Source: Luminiphilus syltensis NOR5-1B (GTDB lineage: Bacteria > Pseudomonadota > Gammaproteobacteria > Pseudomonadales > Halieaceae). Taken from it: 64,000 nucleotides of DNA. The notes under the pieces were generated by a model. The model did not search any database. It had not been told where the DNA came from and saw nothing but the letters and a program-made list of their open reading frames with translations. Both the position numbers and the translations under genes were made by a program. The DNA lies in the NCBI RefSeq assembly GCF_000158175.1, contig NZ_DS999411.1:2450714-2514713 (forward strand), given 5' to 3'. Of this stretch, positions 17,580 to 25,200 are shown one piece after another. Within the stretch, counting starts at the first letter, position 1. Each line of letters begins with the position of its first letter.

Positions 17580-19577
17580 TCAATCCTGAGAAACGGCATC
17601 TGAATCAGCAAACAGTGACTCGAGGGGGGCGGACGCGCTCTCGAGATGGCTGTAACAAAGCTGGTAGACAGGGATAGATTCAGCGAGCTTGCAAAGATTC
17701 TTTATGGTGGTATCGCGATCACTCGGGAAAGTGATTGATGAACGGGTCATTTCCGCCACCGCCGCCGATGGCGACAGTTGAAACAATGCGGTGTGGTTTT
17801 GGAGTTGGCGAGCGCAGTAAACAATGGCATCGATAGTGGGATTTCCAATATCCTGTAGCGATGGCTGGCCGTAGTTGTTGTCGATCCGTGTGAAGGGTAC
17901 GAGGCTCCAGTCCTGAGTTCGCAGCGGTAGTGCAGTATCACCGAGAAGCTGCCAACCATCACGACCCAATGCATCAGCCAGCCCGATGCCGGCATCCTCC
18001 GCGGACCAATCACCCAGTACCAGGATAGTCTTGCCGCTCCTACGTAAAGCCATTCCCGCGAGCCAGCAACAATGCCTGCGGGTACGGGCAAGCAGCGGAA
18101 TGATTTTTTTCAGTATTGCGCCCGGCACCTCTGCTTCCTCCGCTACTCGGGTGGTGGGGGCTTCGGGAAGCCTGACTAGAAATGCTTTCCCTAAACTTTT
18201 GACCTCGATGTCGGCGATCACATTGGTCTCTGGATGCTCGATATCGTCGTAAAGCATTTCGGTCAGCTTTTTCGCAAGTCCCGGCACGGTACTTTTGATA
18301 CGGAAGCGCAAACCCTCAAAGTAGGCGTAGGCGTTTTCAGATGTCTGCGGTATGGACTGTGTCGAGCCCTGTTGTCCTGCGGACCCAAAACGTCCTGAAG
18401 CGAGCACCTCCGGGGTCAGAAAACTCTCCGGCCATTCGCGCATCCACGCAGGATTGATCAGTGGACTGTAATGATTCCAGGAGTACGGACCGTCGAACTC
18501 AGGGACCATGATTCCCTGCTCCAGGGGGACGCAATTACTGACCGGATGACTGCCCCGTTCGAGGGTGTCGCCAGGGTCCGGCAATTCATTCCAGAGAAAC
18601 TTAAAAGGCTCGTGCACGCCTCGGTTTCCCCGTAGCCGCTGGATCATGCCGGTGTAGGTACTGGTCATGGAGCCGATGAAATCTTTCGAGTAGGCAGCCA
18701 CCAGCTGAGAAAGATAAGCCAGTGCCAGGCTGTCATTCTGCGGCAGCGCCGCAAATTCAGCGGCGTAGTAGTCGAGGATATGGTGATCGACGAACACGTG
18801 ATCGTTGAAGCATTGTTTGATGTCATGAAAAAAAGGATCGTCCCGCTCGTCAGTACAGATGAGCAACCGGTCATCGCGGTCGAAATGGTGATCCATGGCA
18901 TCAATGGCTTCCCAGGGCTGCCTATCGAGCACGGTTACGCCATAAGTCACCTTGAAATCACCTCTGCGCATATGAATCGCGTTGAAATCCCCAAGGTCAA
19001 ACGCCACTTTTTGCGCGAGCTCTGCGTAGGGCGCCTGCGCCTGCATTCGCGTCAACAGGTTGTAGACGGCTTTGCGGTGCTCGGGATCCAGGTAAAAAAG
19101 GTAGGAATAGAAGCAGAGGTTGTTGCGATGTTGATCGCGTCCGGGGACAAGGGGCAGCTCGGACACCCGAAGCAGGGGAACTTCAGCCAGGCGAGGGTCC
19201 TCGCCCACCCACTCGGTACGACCGCGAGCAAAATCCACGGCATCCTGTGAGCCGATATCGACAGAGCCCGGTACGTGAAACACCGTGTCCATGAGGCTGT
19301 GCTGCGTCAGCTCCTCGGCATCGAGATGTGCCACTTCATTCTCGGCTGATTCCGACCAGGGCACCGGGATGTCCATGAGATCCGTGACCCGGCTGGGACG
19401 GGAGTTGTCCACCCGACCGTCATAGTCGACGAGATTTGCAAGCGGCGGCGTGTTGCCATCCAGAAGCAAGAACCGCTTGGTGAGAAATGCCATCATCACG
19501 GCACACTCGATGGACATGATGCTGTTGCTGAGGCCGACCCGGCCCGACATGTAATTGGTAAAGAACAGCTGTCGCAT
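17580..19577 (-). CDS. O-fucosyltransferase-like protein fused to degenerate HPr-kinase-like domain
   Basis: This 665-aa protein is a two-domain fusion. The N-terminal half resembles protein O-fucosyltransferases (GT-B): an opening loop with GRVGLSNSIMSIECA, the sugar-nucleotide motif IHMRRGDF with Arg204/205, LLICTDERDDPFF, and FIGSMTSTYTGMIQRLRG. The C-terminal region (about 400-655) resembles HPr-kinase-related proteins of PqqD systems, with CCWLAGMAL, ILVLGDWSAEDAG and DGWQLLGDTA, but the Walker A GxxGxGKS is replaced, so it is probably non-catalytic. ATG at 19577 (GAGG upstream, just after the previous stop) is chosen over the frame from 19649, which overlaps the upstream gene. Confidence 0.78.
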   Translation of the reverse strand: MRQLFFTNYMSGRVGLSNSIMSIECAVMMAFLTKRFLLLDGNTPPLANLVDYDGRVDNSRPSRVTDLMDIPVPWSESAENEVAHLDAEELTQHSLMDTVFHVPGSVDIGSQDAVDFARGRTEWVGEDPRLAEVPLLRVSELPLVPGRDQHRNNLCFYSYLFYLDPEHRKAVYNLLTRMQAQAPYAELAQKVAFDLGDFNAIHMRRGDFKVTYGVTVLDRQPWEAIDAMDHHFDRDDRLLICTDERDDPFFHDIKQCFNDHVFVDHHILDYYAAEFAALPQNDSLALAYLSQLVAAYSKDFIGSMTSTYTGMIQRLRGNRGVHEPFKFLWNELPDPGDTLERGSHPVSNCVPLEQGIMVPEFDGPYSWNHYSPLINPAWMREWPESFLTPEVLASGRFGSAGQQGSTQSIPQTSENAYAYFEGLRFRIKSTVPGLAKKLTEMLYDDIEHPETNVIADIEVKSLGKAFLVRLPEAPTTRVAEEAEVPGAILKKIIPLLARTRRHCCWLAGMALRRSGKTILVLGDWSAEDAGIGLADALGRDGWQLLGDTALPLRTQDWSLVPFTRIDNNYGQPSLQDIGNPTIDAIVYCARQLQNHTALFQLSPSAAVAEMTRSSITFPSDRDTTIKNLCKLAESIPVYQLCYSHLESASAPLESLFADSDAVSQD

Positions 19578-19585
19578 AGTGTGCC

Positions 19586-20200
19586 TCAGGTGCCCACGGG
19601 ACGGTAATGGACGAATAGGCCCACGTAGTAATCGCCAACGAGTGGCCACGGGCGGCCATGAATCAGGCGCGCGCCTTCGTAGTAAATAAATTCCCCGGGC
19701 GAGAGATTCACTTCGTGCGCCTCACCGTAGATGTCTTCGATATAAAGTGGCCAGGGCTCATCGAGGCGCGAGTCAACACAGATCGTGGAGCTGATGATAT
19801 GCGTGGTGCCGCGATCGACGTGATTGTGCAGATAACTGCCTCGCTGATAGGCACGAAACCCATAACAGGCAGAGTCGATAAGCTCCATCCCGGACCACGC
19901 CTCGTGTGCAGGCCTCAGAGTGTCGCAGATCGCCGCATTGAAGCTCGGATCTTCAAAATGCATGGCGGGGATAAAGTCAGCGTCTGCCGTTGCCAACTCG
20001 GGGATGGCTTGTTCCGGGCGAAACTGGCCCGCGCTAGCGGCAAGCTTATCGCGCAGCACGTTGTGCAGCTCGTCGGGCAGCTGCCCCTGCGCAAACCCGA
20101 GACCCAGATAGGGTGCCTGAGCCTGGTGTTGCCGCGTCTGCTGTGCCAGCCAATCCGGCATATCGAAAGGGACCCGATTCGAGGCCTGATCACGCATCAT
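19586..20200 (-). CDS. Second prolyl-4-hydroxylase-like 2OG-Fe(II) oxygenase
   Basis: This is a compact 204-aa oxygenase. Iron ligands are His127 and Asp129 in HNHVDR and the distal His181 in LIHGRPWP; CYGFRAYQRGSYL precedes the first pair, and YYVGLFVHYRP ends the core. It lacks the extra N-terminal domain of the other operon oxygenase. The distal segment GEFIYYEGARLIHG is typical of bacterial P4H-like enzymes acting on peptides. Its start overlaps the end of the PqqD-glycosyltransferase by a few bases (Met at 20200 or 20197). Two hydroxylases in one operon could serve different prolines or different hydroxylation steps (inference). Confidence 0.83.
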   Translation of the reverse strand: MMRDQASNRVPFDMPDWLAQQTRQHQAQAPYLGLGFAQGQLPDELHNVLRDKLAASAGQFRPEQAIPELATADADFIPAMHFEDPSFNAAICDTLRPAHEAWSGMELIDSACYGFRAYQRGSYLHNHVDRGTTHIISSTICVDSRLDEPWPLYIEDIYGEAHEVNLSPGEFIYYEGARLIHGRPWPLVGDYYVGLFVHYRPVGT

Positions 20201-21575
20201 CGCTACCGAAAATCCTGCTGCGTGCGTTCAGAGCAAGCTCCATGAAGCGGCGCTCAACCGGACCCTCGGCGATCTTGCGGAAACTCTCAATATCGGCGTC
20301 CAGGAAGCTCTGCTCAGCGAATAGCTGCTTGTGCCACTGGGAGTTGCTGAAGGGGCCGACGGCGCCATCGTTACGATCGGTGTAATAGTGGCAGAAGCTG
20401 CCGTCGGCAAGGGTGTCCGCGGCGGGCTCCTGGACGGCAAACTGCTCAGTGTCGAGCAGCTCAACATCGAGCTTGTTAAACTGCATTGCCATCGCGAAGC
20501 AGGCCATCTCGGCAACCCACATGCCGCTGGGTGGCAGCTTCAACAGCTTTCCCGACAGATAGAGTATCTGCAGAAACCGGAAACAGTCCTTGACCAGCTT
20601 GCCATCATCAGCCTGAAGCGCTTCACCGGTCACAAAGACGTTGACGCCACCCGCCTTGAAGTCGCCCTCGAAGCCAAGGGCGTCGAGAAGTTTTGGCAGG
20701 GACAGGCCGCGTGAATCCCTGGTGGAAAAGTGAAAAAACCGCTCCTGGCCAATTATCCAGTTGGCCGCCAGAGCGTTACCTTTGGGGAACAGTGGCGCTT
20801 GGAGGTCGCCATAAAGGAAAATATCCGTATCCATCAGGCAGACGAGATCATCCGGCGCCGTATGGTGGCGAATCACGTTCAGAGCTTCCACGCGATTCAT
20901 CGGCACATAGCGGTCGCCGCCATCAGCAAAATCGATATCGTGATTGTCACCGGGGCTGGCGCCGGTGTGGTGTTGTACACCATAGAGATTGAGGATGTTT
21001 TGCAGCGCTTCGGAGATGGGCTCGTGGTTGTTGCACACCACGACCTGAATGTCCCAACCCGCGGGCAGTTGCCCCATGAGGGATTCGAACATGATCGCGA
21101 GTTGCCAGTGGAAGTAGGGGCGATCTTCGATGCCGTGGACAATGCGTACCCGGCCACGATCAGCGTCACGCCGGGGTGCCGTGATGACACCGGACTGAGC
21201 CGCATGACTGTCACTCGGCGGCGCGGGTTCGAGCAGATCGAGCTCGCGAAACTGAAACAGTGCGGCGCTGAGGTCCGACATGATCTGCAGATCGTCGCCA
21301 CTGAACTGCTGGCGCAGCGCGCTGAAGATCGTTTCGAGCGTATGGTTGCCATCACACAGTCGCCAAATGGCGGCACCGGTGCTGTTCAGTGCATAGACGG
21401 TTTCACCGGCTCCAGGCAGGAGCACGAGCTCATCGGATACCGAATAACTGGTAAAGCCTGCCTTTTGAAGGGGGCGAGCTTGGGGGTGGCTGCTGTTGGT
21501 CAACGAATCAGTGCGGTCTGACCGAGCGAGTGCACGCGGCTCGTCGTCGGCGGAGCTATCCGCCGCGGTGTCCAC
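20190..21575 (-). CDS. PqqD-fused HPAT-like glycosyltransferase
   Basis: This 461-aa protein has an N-terminal PqqD/RRE domain (about 38-118: ETVYALNSTGAAIWRLCDG, HTLETIF) and a glycosyltransferase domain (about 140-430). The glycosyltransferase has an intact DTD at 249-251 in LVCLMDTDIFLYG, PMNRVEALN before it, FKAGGVNVFV after it, and GMWVAEMACFAMAM, an order that follows hydroxyproline O-arabinosyltransferases and SGT1-type peptidyl glycosyltransferases. RRE plus glycosyltransferase in one chain suggests leader-guided glycosylation of the precursor encoded ten bases upstream. The start is GTG at 21575 with GAGG eight bases before it. The sugar donor is unknown. Confidence 0.82.
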   Translation of the reverse strand: MDTAADSSADDEPRALARSDRTDSLTNSSHPQARPLQKAGFTSYSVSDELVLLPGAGETVYALNSTGAAIWRLCDGNHTLETIFSALRQQFSGDDLQIMSDLSAALFQFRELDLLEPAPPSDSHAAQSGVITAPRRDADRGRVRIVHGIEDRPYFHWQLAIMFESLMGQLPAGWDIQVVVCNNHEPISEALQNILNLYGVQHHTGASPGDNHDIDFADGGDRYVPMNRVEALNVIRHHTAPDDLVCLMDTDIFLYGDLQAPLFPKGNALAANWIIGQERFFHFSTRDSRGLSLPKLLDALGFEGDFKAGGVNVFVTGEALQADDGKLVKDCFRFLQILYLSGKLLKLPPSGMWVAEMACFAMAMQFNKLDVELLDTEQFAVQEPAADTLADGSFCHYYTDRNDGAVGPFSNSQWHKQLFAEQSFLDADIESFRKIAEGPVERRFMELALNARSRIFGSDDA

Positions 21576-21585
21576 CGCGGTCGCC

Positions 21586-21960
21586 TCAGCTGATATCGAA
21601 GTCTGAGATTTCTACCGGAATGGGCTCTGCGGTTGCCACTGTGGGGAATGCCGTCGGCGTTAGGGTAGGTGCAGGCGTAGGGGGCTGTGGGACTGCTCCC
21701 GGCGCTGCAGTCGGCAGAGGGGCTGTTGCCGGAACTGTGGGGGCGGGCGTCTGAGCCTGCGCGCGATTCGGCGCTACCATGCCACCCAGCGGCACGGTCA
21801 GGATAACGGGGGCTACCCAGGCGGTTGAGAGCACTTCCCGGCGGGTTAAGCCACTGCCGCCAGTATCGCTCTCGTCCGGCGCGTCGTCGGCATTCATTTT
21901 TGCACGCAGCGCCGCAATTTCTGCCAGCAACTCTTCCTTTGTTTTGTCTGAATCACTCAT
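21586..21960 (-). CDS. Candidate precursor: Tat-like leader plus Pro/Thr/Ala-rich glycomodule tail (124 aa)
   Basis: I recognise no named family. Residues 6-22 form a charged amphipathic helix, 25-37 an acidic Gly/Ser linker, and 38-69 a Tat-like signal (LTRREVL, then hydrophobic WVAPVILTVPLGG) with an AQA cleavage site. Residues 70-118 contain 15 Pro and 10 Thr in 49 positions, mostly as TP, AP and PT pairs (QTPAPTVPATAPLP), followed by an acidic tail EISDFDIS. It is the only small ORF inside an operon of hydroxylases and glycosyltransferases. Tat export would allow modification in the cytoplasm first. GGAG six bases before the ATG at 21960 supports the start. Precursor status is inference from context and composition. 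Confidence 0.72.
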   Translation of the reverse strand: MSDSDKTKEELLAEIAALRAKMNADDAPDESDTGGSGLTRREVLSTAWVAPVILTVPLGGMVAPNRAQAQTPAPTVPATAPLPTAAPGAVPQPPTPAPTLTPTAFPTVATAEPIPVEISDFDIS

Positions 21961-22012
21961 AAGCCGCTCCGCCTTCGAAAAACCCGTATCGCCTCAGAGA
22001 ATATCAGGCTAT

Positions 22013-23014
22013 TCAGGCCGGTAAAAGCCCCCGAGCCTCACTCATTTCGATGCATTTTTGCCAGTCGGCGGCCCCGTGAAGGGTCACCGGGTCGGGATTG
22101 GTCCCGGTAAATACATCCGGATGTGCTCTTTTCTGAGTCAGGTCGAAGCCTGCGTAGCGTTCATAGTCGCGAAGTGTTCGGTGGGGGCCGAGGCCGTAAG
22201 GGCCCAGGGAGTAGCCGCCCGGGCTGTAAACAAGCCGGTGCAGGCGCGCAAAAGCGACAGCATTGCGCTGCCGGATGACCGCCTCGCCGTGTTCCCAATG
22301 CCGCCGGGGTGGCGCGCCGGTATGCAACATGTGCCAGGCGACGACCTCATCAGGGAGAAAGAAATCGTAGCCCCAGGTGTAGGAGCGCACGGTGACGCTG
22401 AATTCCTCGCCCCAATAATAATGCTCGGGATCCTGGGGCACCTCGATGTTCCACTGCCCGTGGCTGAACGCAAAGTTACCGTTGATGAACCGGGTCCGAG
22501 CCTGGGATTGACGGTTGGGCGGGCCGAAATCGAACCAGGGCGCCCAGCCATAGTCGGCGTTCCAGTCGCTAACCCGGGTGGTGGGTACCCCCATTTCCGT
22601 TTTCCGGTGCAGCCGACCCTGCTGGTCATAATAAAAAAGTGGGGCGTTCATGGTGATAATCGGCTTTTCTGCAGGCAGCGCCTCCAGCATGTCGATCAGC
22701 CGGGTGTCCCAGCTGGGTTCGAACTTCATATGGGCGTCAACCTGAAGGGTGTAGGGCTCGCCGCGCCACAGCGACTGCACCAGGTTACGCGCCCAGGGTC
22801 CGCCGCGGCTCTCACTGACGGGGCGCTCTATCAATCGAAACCGAGCATCGGTTTTGAAAGGGTCGAGGTCGATGGGTGCCAGCGGGTCCTGTTGCGCGCA
22901 AATGCCGAAGCTGAGTTGCTCAGGCATCGCCGCCATGTCGATGCAGTCTTTCACGGTCCGGGGCAGCTCGGGGTCTGCGTAGGAGGCAATGGCCACGAAA
23001 ATACGCGCTGTCAT
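22013..23014 (-). CDS. Second GT60-like (Skp1 GlcNAc-transferase family) glycosyltransferase
   Basis: This 333-aa paralogue of the enzyme at 14674-15591 shares IFVAIASYADPELPRTV, the metal-binding D-A-H at residues 93-95 in LQVDAHMKFEPSWD, GNFAFSHGQW, and WGYDFFLPDEVVAWHM. The C-terminal extension (about 290-333) is not present in its sister. No membrane segment is seen, consistent with a cytoplasmic enzyme. ATG at 23014 overlaps the stop of the upstream fusion gene by four bases, and the precursor starts about 50 bp downstream of its stop. Two copies suggest two acceptors or two successive sugars (inference). Confidence 0.84.
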   Translation of the reverse strand: MTARIFVAIASYADPELPRTVKDCIDMAAMPEQLSFGICAQQDPLAPIDLDPFKTDARFRLIERPVSESRGGPWARNLVQSLWRGEPYTLQVDAHMKFEPSWDTRLIDMLEALPAEKPIITMNAPLFYYDQQGRLHRKTEMGVPTTRVSDWNADYGWAPWFDFGPPNRQSQARTRFINGNFAFSHGQWNIEVPQDPEHYYWGEEFSVTVRSYTWGYDFFLPDEVVAWHMLHTGAPPRRHWEHGEAVIRQRNAVAFARLHRLVYSPGGYSLGPYGLGPHRTLRDYERYAGFDLTQKRAHPDVFTGTNPDPVTLHGAADWQKCIEMSEARGLLPA

Positions 23015-24603
23015 CGTTGGGACTCAAGTGGATAGCCCGCTTGCCAGCTGTTGCGATCGTAGCCAAAGTAGTCGAAGTCTTGGGAAAATCGCTCGGCAAC
23101 CCGTTGTGCCAGGGTTTCGTTGAAGGCCTGGTGCAGGGTGCCGTGATCCGGTGAACCGTTCGATGCTGGCAGCACTGCGGGCGGCAGCCCCATTTGTTCG
23201 ATCAGAGTCTGCCAGCTGTCGCCCAACCTGTGAAAGTCCAGCCAATGGCTGACCCGCGATACGTCGAGCATCTCGGTGATCGGGATGTCCTGCATCGCTG
23301 CCTGAACCTCGGGTACCGACGTCGGTTCGCAGACCCAGTCAATGTAGCGCTTCCAGCTCAGGCTGAGGAATATTTCGGGATTGCCGCCGTGCTTGCGGTG
23401 CTTCCAGAAAGACCAAAGTCGCTCGTAGGGATTGCGGTGTGCCGCAACGAGCCGATAGTGCGGAAATTCTTCAGCGGCTTCGGTGAAGTAATGAAAAGCC
23501 CAGCCGCCACCGCGAACCTTGCGTTCGGCCAGGGTGGGGGAATCGGGATCGATCCGATTCAATACCTGCGTCACCGAATTGCTGCCGGTGCGGGGGACTT
23601 CGAAAAATATCAGTTGGTATCGATGTGAAATAAACATTGAGTCGGACGAAAACGCTCCCTGATGGGTCGATTCTTGCACGCTTGGCGATGAATCAACCAT
23701 TCCTCTAAGTTCACCATGCCGAAGTTCCGGAAAGACATCCAGTGCTTCGGGACAGTAACGCAGGAATGCCTGCTGTTTGCTTACAGGCAGACGACTGATC
23801 TGATGACAGCCAAAACTGCGCTCGGTAAATGTGTCCTGGGTAGAAAATCGCCCGGCTTGCGCCATGCTGGCGACCCGGTGCCCGACGAGATCGAGATGAA
23901 ATGCGAAATAACCGTCCTCGCCGGCCGGCCAATGCGTGGGCGGGAACCGCTCAAGGCACCCGACAGAACGCGACCAGTCCCGCAGGCTGAAGCCGCCACT
24001 ACCGCCATCGATGGTCAATCCAACCGGGCGCTGGCGGCCCCACCTGCTGCCAATGTAATCGTAGGCGGTGAAGTCATCGATACGGTAGCTCGATCCCGGG
24101 CAGCACATCGAGTCTGTCTGGAAAATCAAAATCTTGCCCCGTCCCAAGATCTGATCCCAGAACCGGCGTGACAGCATGAGCTGGTTGTAGTAGCGAAGAT
24201 CAATGGGTGCCCTGATGTTCAGTTCGGTAGTGGTCAGCTGCCCGTCGTCGATAAGTCTGGCAATCGGCCCTGAGTAGATGAAATTGCGATTTTCAGCCCC
24301 ATGAAACAGCTGTACCGGAATGGCACAGTGGCTGATGATGTTGTGCAGCACGGTGTGCAGCGCTGGATGCTCGCGTGTTTCGACAATAACGCCCCAGAGC
24401 GGCTCGCCAGAGGGCTCCGGATCGAACTCAAGATGCGCAAAGGCCTCCGATACCACACATTCGGTTGCATCTGGGAAGATCTTGCTCAGTGTACTGCCGA
24501 GGTCGGCGATATGCTCGCTGCCAAGGTGTTCTCTTGGGGTGCCAGTCCGGAGCGTGATTTGCTGCGCCAGTATCGAAGCAGACGAGAGTGAATCTGGTTT
24601 CAT
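23011..24603 (-). CDS. DUF5672 glycosyltransferase-like domain fused to a sulfotransferase
   Basis: This 530-aa fusion is the first gene of the operon. Residues about 75-290 match DUF5672 (putative glycosyltransferase), with RYYNQLMLSRRFWD, the acidic QTDSMCC, TIDGGSGGFSLRD, and WPAGEDGYFAFHL. Residues about 320-525 form a PAPS-dependent sulfotransferase with the 5'-phosphosulfate loop FFEVPRTGSNSV and the 3'-phosphate motif LVAAHRNPYERLWSFW. One chain could therefore add a sugar and sulfate it. ATG at 24603 has AGAGG upstream and gives a normal N-terminus; a frame from 24699 adds 32 residues without support. Sulfotransferases also lie at 26284-26961 and 40400-41050. Confidence 0.82.
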   Translation of the reverse strand: MKPDSLSSASILAQQITLRTGTPREHLGSEHIADLGSTLSKIFPDATECVVSEAFAHLEFDPEPSGEPLWGVIVETREHPALHTVLHNIISHCAIPVQLFHGAENRNFIYSGPIARLIDDGQLTTTELNIRAPIDLRYYNQLMLSRRFWDQILGRGKILIFQTDSMCCPGSSYRIDDFTAYDYIGSRWGRQRPVGLTIDGGSGGFSLRDWSRSVGCLERFPPTHWPAGEDGYFAFHLDLVGHRVASMAQAGRFSTQDTFTERSFGCHQISRLPVSKQQAFLRYCPEALDVFPELRHGELRGMVDSSPSVQESTHQGAFSSDSMFISHRYQLIFFEVPRTGSNSVTQVLNRIDPDSPTLAERKVRGGGWAFHYFTEAAEEFPHYRLVAAHRNPYERLWSFWKHRKHGGNPEIFLSLSWKRYIDWVCEPTSVPEVQAAMQDIPITEMLDVSRVSHWLDFHRLGDSWQTLIEQMGLPPAVLPASNGSPDHGTLHQAFNETLAQRVAERFSQDFDYFGYDRNSWQAGYPLESQR

Positions 24604-24762
24604 ACCCTGCCTCTGTTTTGCCCCGTGCACGTTCCTGCCCCGTTGCCATGGTCGGTCATCGCACGTGCAGTCCTCTGCTTGCACAGCAAACGCTGTCATG
24701 CGGGTACCGTTGTATCATTGTGCAGTGGCAAATAGCCAAACCCAGGGCGCTCTATTTCTTAC

Positions 24763-25200
24763 ATGGCATCTGAGCACAACATCATAAAGTCTGCAGCAAT
24801 GAAACGCTGGAAAATTCATATTCCACCTGTGCCGAAAGTTCACTTCATGGGTGAGCTCAAGTCGGTCCTGTTCGGTGGTGTGACCACCTCCGATGCGGCA
24901 GAACACTGCGCCTGCCCGGAAGAGGCGGACTTTATACTGCTGGACTTCCGGCACCTGCTGCACGACTACTATCGCATCACCCGACCTGAAAAGACCATCA
25001 TGGTGGATTACCGTGACCAGCAGACCCACGTATTCCCTGCGCCCCTTTGCCTGTATTTCAAGCGCAGTGTTGTTCGCCACCGGAGGGATGGGCTTGAGGA
25101 CTACAAGCGCCGGGTAATTCCAATTGGCTACTGTGTAAAGGAGCCCTATCGACAGGCAGCATCACAAGCACCTGTCAAACGTGATATTTGTGTCGCCATT
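24763..25200 (+). pseudogene. 3'-truncated glycosyltransferase-like gene
   Basis: The frame (open to 25272) starts well (KRWKIHIPPVPKVHFMGELK) and continues through DFILLDFRHLL, MVDYRDQQTHVF and YFKRSVV, a pattern I associate with poorly characterised glycosyltransferases that continue for another 200 or so residues after VIPIGYCVKEPYR. Here the reading passes into sequence that is the antisense of the neighbouring GT4 gene at about 25190, and only 169 codons remain. Both genes therefore seem cut at one recombination point. The family assignment is tentative, but truncation is well supported by the tail-to-tail overlap. Confidence 0.5.

Larger units (their letters stand above)
13835..24603 (-). 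other. Ten-gene operon: putative hydroxyproline-glycopeptide (RiPP-like) pathway
   Basis: All ten genes run leftward with stop/start overlaps or gaps under about 55 bp: DUF5672-sulfotransferase, GT60-like, precursor, PqqD-glycosyltransferase, prolyl hydroxylase-like, O-FucT/HprK-like, prolyl hydroxylase-like with extra N-domain, glycosyltransferase-PqqD, GT60-like, methyltransferase. ATGA or TGATG couplings join most of them. PqqD domains are RiPP recognition elements in known systems. Co-occurrence of prolyl hydroxylases with two families known from eukaryotic hydroxyproline glycosylation is the basis for the name. The pathway itself is inference. Confidence 0.7.

Noticed and set aside
20730-21521. 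Long plus-strand open frame (263 codons) opposite the PqqD-glycosyltransferase
   Set aside because: It lies wholly antisense to a gene with clear motifs, has no ribosome binding site, and its composition is that of a GC-rich shadow frame.
21530-21754. Plus-strand Gly/Val/Ala-rich frame over the precursor gene, looking like a repeat protein
   Set aside because: It is the antisense reading of the Pro/Thr/Ala codons of the precursor. The minus-strand frame has the start signal, leader and operon position.
22058-23035. Plus-strand open frame (325 codons) opposite the second GT60-like gene
   Set aside because: Antisense shadow: the opposite strand has conserved DAH and other family motifs and overlapping operon starts.
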